From Bombus terrestris (lineage: Eukaryota > Arthropoda > Insecta > Hymenoptera > Apidae), in assembly GCF_910591885.1 (NCBI RefSeq), contig NC_063276.1, positions 2,294,001 to 2,358,000 on the forward strand: a DNA stretch of 64,000 bases. Reading direction: 5' to 3'. Of the stretch, positions 25,343 to 40,300 are shown piece after piece (within the stretch, counting starts at the first letter, position 1; each line of letters opens with the position of its first letter). The position numbers and the translations under genes were made by a program. Under the pieces are notes generated by a model. It ran no database searches. It was not told where the DNA came from and saw only the letters and a list, made by a program, of their open reading frames with translations.

Positions 25343-28300
25343 TCAACGATAAGCCTTGGCTCTTTCTGCCCAGGCAAATAAGTCCACGCTGGGGATCGCT
25401 TCAAACATCGTACAGGATCTCAACTCGTTTCTGATGAAAAATGTAAAAAATGCATATGTTACTTGTTTGTCGAGCGTTGCACGAGCTAAACTCCAGACTT
25501 TGACAATTTGTTATTCTTTTATGACATTATCCTAAACTCGTAAAATATACTTAGTAAAATAATTCGACATCAACTTACCCTGCTTGTGGTCGAAGGAATA
25601 CATTCGGTTGCATTTCTGTGATGTTATTACCATTATCGCAGAATATTCTTGCTAATGTTACATTGCGTATTTCTGCCAATTGTTCTGTAATACGAATTTC
25701 AGCGCACTTAAAATTTGTCCTCTTATAATTATATTAAGCGTTAACGATGATTTCAGAAAAATGATTTCTTACCAACTGTGAAAGGTTGTGGCTGATTCGC
25801 AGAATCGTAGAAATATCTGTCGGTGCGACGAGTTCTGGAAAATTGTTCGGAGATCAAACAACGGAAAGTTAGACCTAATAACCCGTCCTCCGTTGGTCTC
25901 TCAGCCATACCACCAATGATAAGATCAACGTCATCTGGATGGGCGTAAATTGTACGCAATTTCTTCATCATCTGTTAACAGAATAAACAACAAATATTTA
26001 AAAAGTTCAAGTAATTTAGAAGTTGAAATATTTCTTCCTTCTTTTCTTCTTTTCCCAAAAGATTTTATATTTAGAAAAATTTCATTAAATTTCATTAAGA
26101 TAACGAATATATGTGAAGCGTAAAAATTTTGTTGGCACATTTACCTCCATTGGAATGTAATCTAGAAAATCATCGAAGCTCTTCGCAGCTGGAAGACCGC
26201 AATATTTGCGGTAATGATTATATCCGGGTAAACCGTGATCACGGCCACGCTGAATATCCAAGCTGATAGCATCTAAACCTAGGCTGTCCTGATTTGTAGC
26301 GAACAGTTTGCTTGTTACCTACGAAACACGAATAATTTGTTCTTAACGACTTCGTTTTGTGCATTAAATTTTCAGCTTTGGATCGTTTATTTTTTATTGT
26401 TTTAAAATCGATGGTTAGATCGACTAGACTAGAGGAAGAACGCATACTCACGTCTTCGATCATGCTGATATCCATCTTCTGACTGGTCTGAGTAGCCATA
26501 CCACGCAGTAAACCATCGAATATTTCATGCGACTCGATTATATTTGGTTTGTAAAAATATTCTGCCAATGAAACTGTTTTGTTGATCTGACGTTTATTGT
26601 CTGTCAAGCTGTAACATAAAACCGTAAATAAAACCGTTAATATGCCTGTTATGTCTTGACTCTGATAAAGTATTACTAGATTAAGTATTTAATGATCCTT
26701 TTATCTCCAACTAGTTCCTTATCGTTAGCTTCGTATTCACTATTTTTCTGTATCTACGTATCTGTGCAATAAACAATATAATCGCTCAACGAGTAGGACG
26801 TAGACCCCGCTACATTCGAATATGAATAAGAAAAAGGCTGGTGGATAAGGATGGATGCTGGTCGCCCCAATCAAAGCTCGCTCGTGGGTGGTATTGTACA
26901 TAGGAAAACCGCTTTCCCGTGTTTTCTCGGAATGAACAATAAATCTAACGAACACTTCAACTTAAAAGATACTTATGTGATCTGAAGGACTTTAACTATA
27001 AAAATGCGAAGATTTATGATAAAGTCCTTAAGATTATCGAGGATCCGCAATCTGGCAGCCATCTTGGTCGCGGTATGAGAAATGGTTTGTGTAAAGAGTC
27101 ACCAGATATAACGAATGATGAAACGTTTCAATTTCTTAACCGAAGCATAATATTTGTTCTTGGATACATGGATCTGAATAATTTAATCGGCATCATACGA
27201 ATAACGATTACACGTTCGATTCATTTTAAAATACAATATCGACTCACCTTATCTTTCCTTGCAACAAGGAATTCATAAAACGCAGAGCTGCTGTCGCGAC
27301 TTCGTTACTAACTGCTGGCTCATCCTCGGAGTTGTAGTTACGGCTGTAGCTATTTCCAATGGCAAGACCAATCGCACGAGTGTATCTCTTGCCCAGTAAT
27401 ATAGGCAACCATTCTTTATACGTGATATGCTGAATTTCAGCAATTACTATACGCCTGGCTTCCTGATACAGCGTCTCATCTGACCAGTGAGGATTCAGCT
27501 CGGCGAGCTTTTTGGCGATTCTGTTGTGTTCACGGTGCCAGATAGTGTGTATCGCAGCCAGTTGTGGATGCGTATTTACACGATTATCACCTATAGCGAA
27601 GAAGTATTTTAGTAGTAAAAGTACTTTAAGAAATATTTAGTTTCGTGACATGATCGATACTGATTGTACGAACGATTCGTTATTATTTTTTATCGCAGAT
27701 CAAATACAAAGTACGAATAATTACCAGAATCGTAACACCCATCCTTGCATTCCGAAGAGTTTTCGGCAATTGGTAAGAAATCGTGGTCGTTGCCCCTGTG
27801 AACGCGCAACAGACCTCCTTCGAACTCACGGAGCTCGCGAGATTTCTTCAACGTAGAACCGTAGATCGTAGAACCATCCAAGAAGTGACTCGCTTGATTC
27901 ATCTATCGTTGAAAATCACAATGTTGCATCTGGTACGTTCTAACGTTAACGATTTATATACAGTGTTTAATGGAAAAGTTAATTTACCTGTTCTATAGGC
28001 CCGAAAGTACAGTCTGACTTAAGAACCGGCAACGATCGCACGTAATTCATGCATCGTACGTAATGTTGGCCATAGACGGGATCTCGATCAGGTACCATAA
28101 TCGCAGAACAATCAGGATGCATGTATCGAGGAGACAAGGCATTCCCGTCTGATCGACAGCATGAGATCGGTTTTCCCGACGATACTGTAGAAAATACATG
28201 CGTTTTAGTCTGAGAGTTACAAATTTACCATAACTAAGAGCATGTTACAATTTTAAGACTAATAGAATATAATAGAATGGATATTAACATATAATACGTA

Positions 28301-31300
28301 TTACGGTGTTTTCAGTGAGGTATAAATTAATACATCGAGCTTATCGATTAATCTTATGTTAGTCTCGTCGATGCGAGGTACACTGCTTTGTAATGTTTTC
28401 CTGTCGTTTTGAAACTCGATTTCCTAATCTTATAGAGCTTTATGCTCTTAAAATTACTTATGTACGAAGGAAATATTATTAAAATCTTGGAAATCTTCTT
28501 TCATCGTCTCTCGAATTTTATCATTTTTATCGTAATATAGATATTCTTCGTCTTAAGTATCATTGAAACACTTACCCATCTTACGCATTGGAGTATGCGA
28601 AATATCATTCGCGATAAATTGCGTCCATTGCACGACCGTCAACGTTCTGCTGACATCCGATTGATCGTTGGGTGTCGATAAAGCCACGCTTACGCTTCTG
28701 GCACCTGGCAGCGGCTTTCTCATTTGTCCCATGCGTCTCGGTTCTTGAATTCCTGGTCGCCAAATGAAGCATTAGCCTGGCGTTTTTTCTCGCGATATGT
28801 CGTCAAATCGGAGTAATACCACAGTTACGTTTCGCAAAAATGACGTTGAAATCTACCAACCGGCACCGATATCGTACAAATTTGCTCGTTTCTGTTCGAA
28901 CAATATCGGTCGACGAACAACGGAGTTGAAACGATGAAATAGTCGGAATCGATACATTACGATTACTCCGATTTCGACAAGGTTTTGCACGTGAGCTTCG
29001 CCTATGCATGTGAAAATAGTGTTCGTACAGCGCGAGAGCGAGAGACAATTCGCGACTGATTTAACAATGCCTGATTCTGTATACCGAAATCGAGCTTTCA
29101 AATCCCTGCATACGAGAATCCCAAGCCTAACCGCGCCTATAAAACCTGCCTCAACTTGCGACCAATTCGTCAGAGACCAATCAGTAGATGACATCATGGA
29201 GTCTTTTGTCTACCGATCTATTCAACGATAATTGCTTTTCAAACGCGAACCGTTTCACCAGCACGTTCGTTTTTTTCTTCGTTTTCGTTATCACGCACGT
29301 CCCAGTCCTGATTGATCTCTGGATCTACCAAGATGCGGCAGCTCTCGCGCTGCAGAGCAGCAGTACAAAATACTTGTCTTCTACTTATTTTGCTCGACAT
29401 GACGTTCTGATGCGTTATCGACGAAAACACGCGCGCTGAGAACGAATTGAAAAAGAAAAACCGGCACACATTCGATTCTCTGTTACGACTACTGATTCTT
29501 TAGTTTTGCTTATTTATTGTTCTTAAAACGATCACGTCGAGAACGCTCGCAGAAGGAATCAAGTGACTTATCTAGGTGATAGGCTGATGAAGGTGCCCAA
29601 GTGAGAAAATCAAACTGGGAGCGATCGTCTCAACGTCCTATCGTGCTTTCTGTATACCGCGTATCTCTTAGCTCTTTGACGCGCGATGCATCGTGTCCAT
29701 ATCATTTAAGTCTTTAGATAGAAACTTTGATAAATACTAAAATCGTCAACAATACGTTCAATGTACTACGTTTCACCCTATCGCAAAATCCTAGAACCGC
29801 GAATGACTCCCAATTCTCTTGTCTCGGACACCTTTAACGAGACCCGTATACCGCAATCAACAGAAAATATTTGAACTAGTGTTACAATAATAAATATGAT
29901 ACATTATTAGGTATATCCGAATTAGATTACATACACATTCTACTGCTGGATAGAATCTCCCGACCGGGGCACCCTATTGTAGGCAGTATTATTCACTGCT
30001 ACACTCAGGCATTTTATGCTCTATGTGCCTTATCGCACAACAACTGTAATGCAAATCACAGAATATAATTTGTTAAGCCAATCGGCGAACGTTTTTTTTT
30101 TCTGTTTTCCATCCATTAGCGCCCAGGGATCAGAGTGTGTGTTCGTTTTCATATTTACATATACACAAATGAGATATAATATATAGATTCTTTAAGCTTT
30201 GCTTTGCGTCTGTTATCTGTGTGATAAATATGTATGGGTGTATGATTCTCCTGTTTCGTTGTTTGTGATCGTATATAATTGTGCAAGGTGTCATTGTGAG
30301 GACTAGGTGGGTTAGTAGGTCGAGGCTGGTAACTCGCGTGCACCATCACGCAATTTGTAACGATTTCCAGTCGTCAACAGGAAACGGTCGCCCGTTTTCC
30401 TTCGTTTCATCACAGAGTTGCTCGACATGAACGGCCGACGAATGAAAGGAAGAGTTTTGAGGATGCAACGAACATGAGATGCGATGATACCATTCTACGT
30501 GTATCCTTGGTAAATGTAACGTGTCTTGTCTAAAAAGCGAGCAATTATGCAAGAAGCCTGTTTGAAACCGAAGTACAGTTGACAGTCCTGCGGTCGATCG
30601 AAATTCAATTAATTGTGGCGGAATTTTTAATTCCCCCGGAGAATTACGTAAGAAGTTCAATGTAATGTCCAAGGTGTCCTAGAATTATCGTCGTAAAATT
30701 AATCAAAATTACTTATATGGAAATATAAGAGCAACGTCCTTGAATTATTCTGCAGAAACGCGTAACGGCGAAGGTTCGAGTACAGCGAAGCGAGATGTAC
30801 AAGGTACTTCGCGTGTCTATACTACGTATATCTCTCCTCTGTTCTTGGTAAGCCTCGAGAATCGATCGTATTATTATACTTTTCCTGTTCATACTATTTT
30901 TTTAGACGTTTATGCTACCGTGTCCCGATCGAAAATAGGAAAAATCACGAGAGACATAGGTTTACCATGTTCGAAGTTTACCGCGCTACATGAAATATTC
31001 ATTATTGTAACGAATATCACAAAAGCGTAGACCTTTGGAAGAAGGAATTCTTTAGAAATTCTCGTACGCTTTGTACGTACATTAATGCGTTCCAAAAATA
31101 TGAGGTCACGCTCGCACTTTATCTCAAGTTTTGACTACTCTTCTTCTTCTAACGACACGATGAAATACGCATACAAGGTACCTCCCTTAGACATATAGAT
31201 ATCGTTAACGATACGACAAATGTTTCAGACAGAAGTTAAATGAGCTTAAAATAATTTTTGTTAAATTTTTCCAGCTACGTACGTACATAGTTGCGTGGAG

Positions 31301-34300
31301 GATATACAACGACATTGTGCACGCGTAAAAGAAACTTTACTCAAGTGTAACAGCCAAAATTATAAGTTTTCGTACATGTTTTGTCTACGATATACGAATA
31401 AAAGAATCAGTCGTTGAGAGCTTCACTAGTCCAAAGTATAATTTTCTTTGCAAATTCTACCAACACAGCGACTTTCGACCGTAAAATATTCAGTTTCCGA
31501 ACGCATTTGCAGAAAACAGTTTGCTCGACGGAAATTGCTTTAAGCGAAGCGTTCGCGCATTGCCTTTTATTGCCTTCGTCGCGGTATCGTACAATTTGTT
31601 AACGTTATATGTATATGTCGATAACTACCAAAGTACCAAACATACAATTTGTGTATTATCGCACGACATTTCTAATTTGTTTATACGTATGACTGTACCA
31701 ATGTAAACTAAAAGTCAAGTCGATAGGCAGGCAGAAATAAAGATATACTAAAACATTTCTAGGACACCCTGTACACGTTCCAGCGTTACAGCCAAATTGC
31801 ACAGTTTCGTCTTCTCTGAACGTTCGTAAAGATGATGAGATATGCGACGCGTGTACAGGGACAGATACATCCCACGACGCAACAGATGAAAGTGAAACAT
31901 TCCGCAAGACGAAAGATGAAAATGCCACATTTCGCAACACACAAAAGATGAAAACGACACATCCCACGTCGCAAGATGCGTGTCCAGCTTATATAATATG
32001 TATAATTGGCTAACTGCATCTCGTATTTATGCAGACAAGTACTACTCCGTTTCGTTGGTAAGTTTAATGGAAGCGACTGCGCATCGCGTACAATTAGAAA
32101 ACGTGGTCGAAAGTATTGTTGGATCGTCGGCCGTTTCGACGCATACCAGATACAAAATGAGATCGTCTCTCGAAGAATCTACCACGAGGAAACCGGTAAC
32201 GAGAAGAAACGATCACATAGATAGACGACAGAGGAATCAGGACGGATACGTGAGAGGAGAACAAGGAAGCGCCAAGCGACCAGAGGCTGCAAATAATTGT
32301 ACCATTATTATTCCACACAAATAACGACGAGAGGCCACGAAACACGGTATGGTGAAGCCAAAATATATATCTCGAACTGTTCTTTTGTCTATTTCCGTTT
32401 ATCTCGTCCGTTCGAAAGCCCGAGCAGCGTACGAATGTTAAAGACAAGAGAAAAGGACGCGTCTCGCGCTAATAACCGAAATCGTGAGAGCCAATCGAAA
32501 AACCGACGATTTAAAGAGGGTCGACGTAACAATTCGAACGTAGCGGCGATCGCGATCGTACGAAATTCTCGCGAATTTCCATCGCACAAAATGGGGACTA
32601 TGTATAACGAAATATGATAGACAAGTCCTTCTATTTCTTTTTTCTTTCTCTACTGATAGTCACACGGTAGGAATAATCCTTACCATCAAAATATTGGGGG
32701 AAGAGAATTCTGGAGTACGCGGTCATTGCACTACCCCAGCTTGGATTTTCGACGTTGTTGCAAGCACCGTCGATGCTTCGATACTTGGCCGTGAGATCGC
32801 AAATCGGGTGTCGCAACGTCGGACAAGCTGAGTCCAACGGAGTCCCCTGAAGCGACAGCGTCGATATGTAACGAGCGCAATCGTCTTTCTCCAAACCAAA
32901 TCTGTAACAAACGCCAGTTATTTCTTATAAATATATTTCTTATAACATGCTATTAAACTAGATATTATCATCTATAATTTATAGAATGCTTAAGGTATTA
33001 CCATTATTAATCTTTGTAATAAGACAGACAACGTTCTATCGAAGATTTCGTACTTCAGAGATATGTTGTGGTAATATTCGGACGAATTCTTGCGAGCTTA
33101 ATATTATAATGATACGTAATACATTAACCCTTTGCGATCCTACGTCGAGCTGACCTCGATACTCTATTTCGTTCGATTTTAATTATAATTTAACATAGAG
33201 AGCGAACCCTTAATCATTACGTGTCGTAAATTAATCAGACGATTGAGATAAAATTTGAAATGCAATTTGGATCACAAAGGGGTAAAGACGTGTAAATTAC
33301 ATTAAAGATAGTTCTTCATTCAAGAATTGGATTCACTCGGCAAGAATAAGTTTTAAACTTTATATCAGAGTACATCGAATATCTTAATCGATACAGTATG
33401 TAACAATTTTCTTGCAAACTAATAACGTTGATTGTAAAAAGGCCAAGGTACTTAACCCCTGCTTGAATTCTCCCGTTAATGTGATGTTCAGGTACATAGA
33501 GATTTACTTGAAACATTTCATACTACATGGAATAAAAATAGAAATGAATTTTTGTTGGTAATTCCCATTTCCATATTTTTCTTCGATCGCAAATAAACTA
33601 CCTTTCGTTCGTTGCATTTAAAGAAAATATGTTTAAGGAGAAAATTACACCTGCATCTTCTTAAAATCAATGTTCAGATTAATATGCATCGTATAAAGAA
33701 CAGCGATGTTACGTGAATTTACAATAATAAGATTAAAAGTCCACAAAAAATTGAGAGAAAAGTGAATGTTCTGCTGATATTCAAATTAAAAAGTATTTGC
33801 AGTCATAGCTATTCCAATTCTCTTTAAAGATGAAGAATGGACTGCTGTTGGGAGTTCAGAAGATGGTTTCAAAGCATTACGTAAATATCATTGGTTCGTT
33901 CGTTCAAAACCATCTTCTGATATCTCTATAGTAAGCAACTTTCCAAATGATCTTTTTATTGTGCAAAAAGGCATTCTCGTTAATCAAACGTTGCAAGCAG
34001 AGTATGAAAATAAAATAAGACTCGGATTAATAATTTAATCGCAAATACAATGAGAACTTTCGTTAGAAGATCAAGCAATAAACGATACAAATTTACTAGT
34101 ATTTTGTTAGTAGTTTTTAGTAGAAAAATTGTAACGAGATATCTAAATCTAAATTCTTCGATTGTACTAAGAAGTATTCATATCTTTAGCTTTTACATCA
34201 CTTGGTATTGCATCGTTTCGATAGTAATACTTGATTTGATCGTATTATGATCTGAAAATACGACGTAGGAAGATACGATGTTATATATTTTATTTACTAT

Positions 34301-37300
34301 GTAAAATAAAAAGTTATTTTAAGTTATCCCACTGGACTTATTTCGATCTCAGACTATGGTGTATAGAATATGTTATGTTTACTTTGCATCCCAGATAATG
34401 GGTATGTATTCAATGAAATGAAATGCAAACAATTACCGTACACAGATAGCAGAGTAAAATTCAATATTCAATAAACCATGTATACCATATGTATATACCA
34501 AGTGTTCAAACAGTACGAAACCATTTTCCTTCTAAAAATAGTCTTCCTTTTGCACAATTTCCTCCTTCTTCCAGATAATATAGCAAATAAAGTGATTCTT
34601 TACGAACAAAATCTACTTTAACGAAAGGTTCAGCGTTGAAAAGTAAGGAGCAGCGAATATAATGGCTGAAGGCAAAAGATAAATTTAACGCGTTTAAAAA
34701 CATTCAGAGATCGAAACAGCGATATAAAATTTCAGCTCCAGCTAAACGTTCTACGCAACGACTTGACTCGAACCTCGCTCGAAAAATCTACGGAAGATCG
34801 ACTCGTCGGATCTTATCTTTGAAACTGCCAAAGGCCGCGACTGATCGGTAAATACCGAACAAGAACAAAGTCGTGATTTATTTAGAAGGAACGTTTCAAA
34901 CACTTTTCAACGCTGAATTCATGCACAAGTGGACTTTTACCAGTAATGAAACATCCTACAGAGTCGTAATAGTCAATCGAAAGGAGTTTTGACCTAAGAG
35001 ATGTATGTTACCTGCGACAGTTCTGATGAAGGAGATAGGACGAAGCTTTCATCGCCACAATGGCGTCGAGGCCTCTCTCGAAAGCATCCTCGGAAGGATA
35101 TGAATCAAGGAATTGTTTTCCAGCCGGCGTGTGAGCCATCAATTCGACGCCAGCATTCGCGATATTCCTTTCGAGGGTGCTCATACGATCGATCAAGCTT
35201 TGCGCGAAAGTGATCGAGTTGTTCAAGACCGCCTCGTCAATGTGAGGGTAACGTCGATTATGGAAACGACCTGTGTCTACGACGCCACCCTCGTAAGGGT
35301 CGTTCGACATCGGCAAACCTGAAAGGATACCTTTAAAAACGTCGGTGAAATGGGTTCAGTCAATTCAACTGTGTTGGTCGCGATTTAACGTGCAACGTGC
35401 TTTAATTTAAGGTGCAAGATTTTCAATGAATTTCTTATCGAAGACACATAAGGAGGAAAAGTACATTATATATTTCTTCTGTATTATTTCGTTTCAGCAG
35501 AATTTTGCAAATATAATAAACTACGTAGGTGTAATCGTTAGAGGGGCTGTTTATGTTCTGATAATATTTACGTGTGGTATGATCATGTATCTTCTTTTTT
35601 GTAATCGTGAAGAGATCTAATGTACGAATGTTACAGAAAGAATTATTTGTTGATAATATTAGAGAATTATTTATTTATAATATTATATTACATAAAAAAG
35701 ATTGCAATAGCGAAGTTGAGTGATCTTTAATTTTTCAAAGGTTTTCCAAATAGAATAGAGATAAATTTAGATGTATAGACTATAAAACACATATAAATTG
35801 ATCTTCTGACGTAACTTTTATGTATAGACTCGATAGAATCTCAAACTGTAAAACATGGATATAATTTATTGCGATTATTGTGTTCAGTATATATCTGTTT
35901 ATAAATAGAGAAGAAGGATAGAATCGTTATTTGTTAAAATGCTTATAAATTTATTTTAAAAAGAAAGTTCATTAAAACCAATAAAAAGCGTTGCAGCTGC
36001 TTGATAATAGCATATTAAAACACCATAAGTAGTTTTATATAAGAAAAATTATGAAGACGATGGTTAAAAATGTTTAAGTATTAAATTTAATATACGTTGA
36101 ACTAAACATTTGTCTGTAATAAATGATCTTACCTAAAAATGAAATATTTGATAAAACGGTAATAGCTGTAAAATTATCAAATACAACTCTGTACTTATGT
36201 TTCGATAATGTTTCAAAAATGCAATTCACAACAGCATTGATCAATTTTGTTAAAATATATTTACAAGACATTCGCCTATTGGCTTAGGTGGGCTAAGTAT
36301 AGTCGTACTGCTCGACGTTGGCGATAAAATTCACCACCGATGGTATTGGTTACTCGACCAGAGGATCAAAACTTTCTTCGTCGACGAAAAGAACAAAAGG
36401 TAGAAAAAAAGCTGTGGACGACCTACCTGTGTAACTGGCAAGGTAGTTCTGCACAGACATCGGCAATTTATAGGCACCGATCGCGTGCGAATTCCCAAGG
36501 AATCCCATGGTTTGCAGAGACACCCAGAGAATCGCCAAAGTAGCCACGGAACCCGCCATTAGTCCTCCAGCTGCACAGAACCAAATGATCTTTCGTTATT
36601 TATTCGCTACAAAAACTTCTTGACCGATGATTCAACGCATACGCGATCGTATTTACAAAACTAACTGAAAACACTGATTTTTTTTATTGCGAAAATACGT
36701 TGCAAAATGGTCGGTCGAGCAATTTCGTGTAACAGGGTGTTTACGTTTAGAGCGATAAATCTCGTTTATTGGAATAGCTTAATAGCTTAAGGTTCGTTGC
36801 AGAGATTAATTGATCGATCGGTTGAAACGGCTCTGGCAAATTGCCGTTCTTACGAGATTGTCACTGTCCGGTTCTTCTGTATTTGGTAGACGCGATTCGA
36901 TCGAACGTATACTTTCAGCTTGACAATCGTATGCTGAGATAGCGCGATATAAAAACGTCGTCAAAAATTAATTGAATTCGTAAATTATATTAATAACTAC
37001 AGCTTTAGAAATTATTTACTTCGTTTCTTCTTTTTTTTTTTATTTTTTTTTTTTTTTTTATTTAAGATAAGGAAATAAAGATTGAAGGGGCATTGACGTC
37101 ATTGATAGTAAGGTTATCAAAAGATGTACGTCGCTTAATTCTGCGTAAACACGTAAGCACGAAGTGAAACTCGAAGCTGTCGGCATAATTATAGAATGTT
37201 GTTTTCTATATTAATTTCCAGTTGTTATGAGCTCCAATGAGCGTCTTTTTTTTTATAACATATGATAAGAGACTGAAATTAAACGTCAAAGCTTAATTAT

Positions 37301-40300
37301 CAAATATACTGTAATATGAAGCAAAATAGGTGGCACGAACAAGATAATCGCGATATGCTACCAATTCTGTGGATCAAATAGTCGCAAGTTTAGAACTTAG
37401 AGGACCGAAAGCTATTATTTACCAACGAAACCTCGAGGTTCGATCTGCCTGTCGAATCGAAACGCTTGAAGATCCTATCGATTAAAAAAATTAAATCGTC
37501 AATACGTTTTATTTAAGATTACCTTGCGTTTACTATTATTATTCTATGTAATTGCTACGACTTACTCGTAAATGTATAAATAGGTTTAAAAAATTAAAGA
37601 GAAAAACAAATCATTATCAGATTTCTTATCATCGTCGTGTATGACATACAGTTTTAGTGTCGTCATACAGTTTTCGCTTACAAGAAAATATAAACAAAAA
37701 ACGATAGTAATTCACGAAATGTTACTTACGACTTTTGAAATGAACCGTGCAAACACCTCCGTGATGAAACCATAAACAATTGCATAAAACGACCGGTTAC
37801 TTTGAAACATACAGATTTCCTAAGACATCAAAGTCTTCTAATTTATTTAAGTTGGTGAAACTCGTTGAAACGTTCGCTATTTCCACTGGCAATGATTTTC
37901 GAAGAAAAGAACGAGACACGCACACTGCTACCTCTACTGTCAATTTTGTTCGCTTTACTATTCGCATAAAATCGATGAATCGACTGTCTAGGCGGCTTGT
38001 TTTCGTAGAACTACCATTGGAACATTTTTTTCTTTTCTATTTATACCATAGAGAAGATCGACGTGCGAGATTTATGTGTTTGATTACACGTTTATCAGGA
38101 AAGTGTAGGTTCGAGATTTGTGAGATAAATACTGCGTTTATTTTCCAGTGGAGCATTTTTCATGCCACGTTATTTCCAACACTACGCAATTCGATTCCTA
38201 ATTGCACAGTTTCTACGTTCTTGATACTTCCTTGACTTTAATGACGCTTCTTAATCGACATACATACGAAACAACAATCGCAACTCTGTGGCGCCTTTAT
38301 TCTATTTGCGTCTCGTATTTTGCTAATATATTTTCACAGCTCCAAGTCATTATACATCCTATTATTTTCCATTTTCTCATTTATCTTCCTGCCGTTTCGT
38401 AATCTGCAGGTGATCCGACTCGAACGAAAATAGAATCCGAGCAGCGTGTTACGATTATAACGCTTCCAAATTCTTATAATTGCGACTATAATAGAACCGT
38501 GCTGGGATACTGATATTGATAACATTACCGATCAATGATTCATTCACAAGTGGCTACGTAATTAGCATAATATGCGTATACAAAACGTTAAAACGATAAG
38601 TGTGCAAATGTAGTCGCACAGAATCACATATGTACGTAAGTAGAATTTTTGGCAATTATTTAAAAGTATTATCGCCTCACCGATTTGATGATTTTTTAAT
38701 ACGTTCAAGAAATCAACATTCTCAACAATTTTTTCCCGCGCATATAATTCCCCGCTCAGCCTTAGTTTTCGAGATATTCATGAAAATATTTTTGCGTTGT
38801 AACCTTGATACGCGTTGGATGTCGCTTAGGTTTGGCTTAGACTTATCTACAGACATAATTACATATACACATTATATGCCTGGGTCGCGATGAATTTACA
38901 TATCTCAAGTTTCAATTTGTGAAAGGTAGATAAGAAAGAAATGCGACTGTAGTTAATGTTGGCTCGTACCTAACTCAAACTTAATACAATATAGATCATT
39001 ATGCCGGCTAGCGGTTAAAAAAGTCTCGATGTAATTTCCGTCCAGTAATTTCGAGTGAAATGAAGAAGCTCGATGACCTGTATCGATTTAGGTTTAGGTT
39101 GAACTTTTTACTCCGCTCGAATATCTGTTATGCGTAACTAAAAATCTTCTCTTGACTCATTCTGTGTTTACAGACAGAATGAAACGCGAGATCGTAAACT
39201 CATGGTGTTGTAAACACGTAATATAATCGTGCCGGTATATGCGTAAGTCTAATCGTTGTTGAAAATGTTGATTTCTACGACATATTCAAGAATCATCGAA
39301 GTCGGTGATGTGGCAAGACTTCTAAATAATTACAGAGTTTTTTTTTTTAGTAATTTATAGACACTTTAAATGTTTGCGCGCTTTCGAGAGTTTCGTCATA
39401 ATATTTATGTATATCTTTAAAAAAACTGGAAAAGTTCTACAACCGCATACCGATTTTAAAAAAGACGAAGAAACATCTCAAAACAAATAAGAATCTAAAA
39501 TTATTCCCTTCGATTTTGCCTGTCCGACGCGTGCGTGGCAATAAATTGTATTTTACATGTAATGTTTGAAAAACGAAAGATCGTGTCGAAGCTTAACGCT
39601 AAACCAATTATCCAATGTACTTTTTATTTCATATCTTCAAAGTAAATACTTTTATATCGATCTGTATTTATTGATACCTAAACAATACAAGAATACTTGT
39701 ACTATATCTTTTATGATATACTAGAACAAAGTGTATTTTTCAACTTACTGATATCGCCGCTATCATCAAGATATCAATTATCCTGGAATGGAATTAACCA
39801 TTATAAAACCAGAGCGGAATTTACCATTCAGCCGTATTATGTATATAAACATCGATCAACAATCAATAACACGCACCAATGAAACGTAACTGTTTGTTAT
39901 ACTTGTAGCGATAACACGGAAAAATTCGAACGATTATAAAAATAAAAAGAAATACATAAAATTTACCATTTTTCATAAAACATTGATAGAAAACGATATC
40001 GACATAATGGATTACTTTCATAGGTATGTATCTACTTGATTTTTGTCTTATTCAGATCATACGGATGCTAATTCACGCATTTGCGTAGACAACTTGCACG
40101 GTTTTCACTTTCACTTTATACTTCACGGTTCTAACGTCTGGCTCTGACTACTCTTGTATAGCAACAACTACTGTTTCTAGGACAGCCGCAGCTCGTAAGA
40201 TTGAAATAACACGTTCCGTGTACGAAGAAGGTGTAAAAAATGTAGAATAAAGGTTAAACATCTTCTCGTGCGAATGCCTAAACGCCTTAAGTCTTCCATA

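Noticed and set aside
31980..32617. Plus-strand frames of 114 and 106 codons opposite intron 4
   Set aside because: Basic low-complexity composition, frames open on both strands and no domain; they are probably chance frames in a less AT-rich patch.
37780..38235. Plus-strand 151-codon frame in intron 1
   Set aside because: No domain, no splice signals in phase and no composition change from the surrounding intron.
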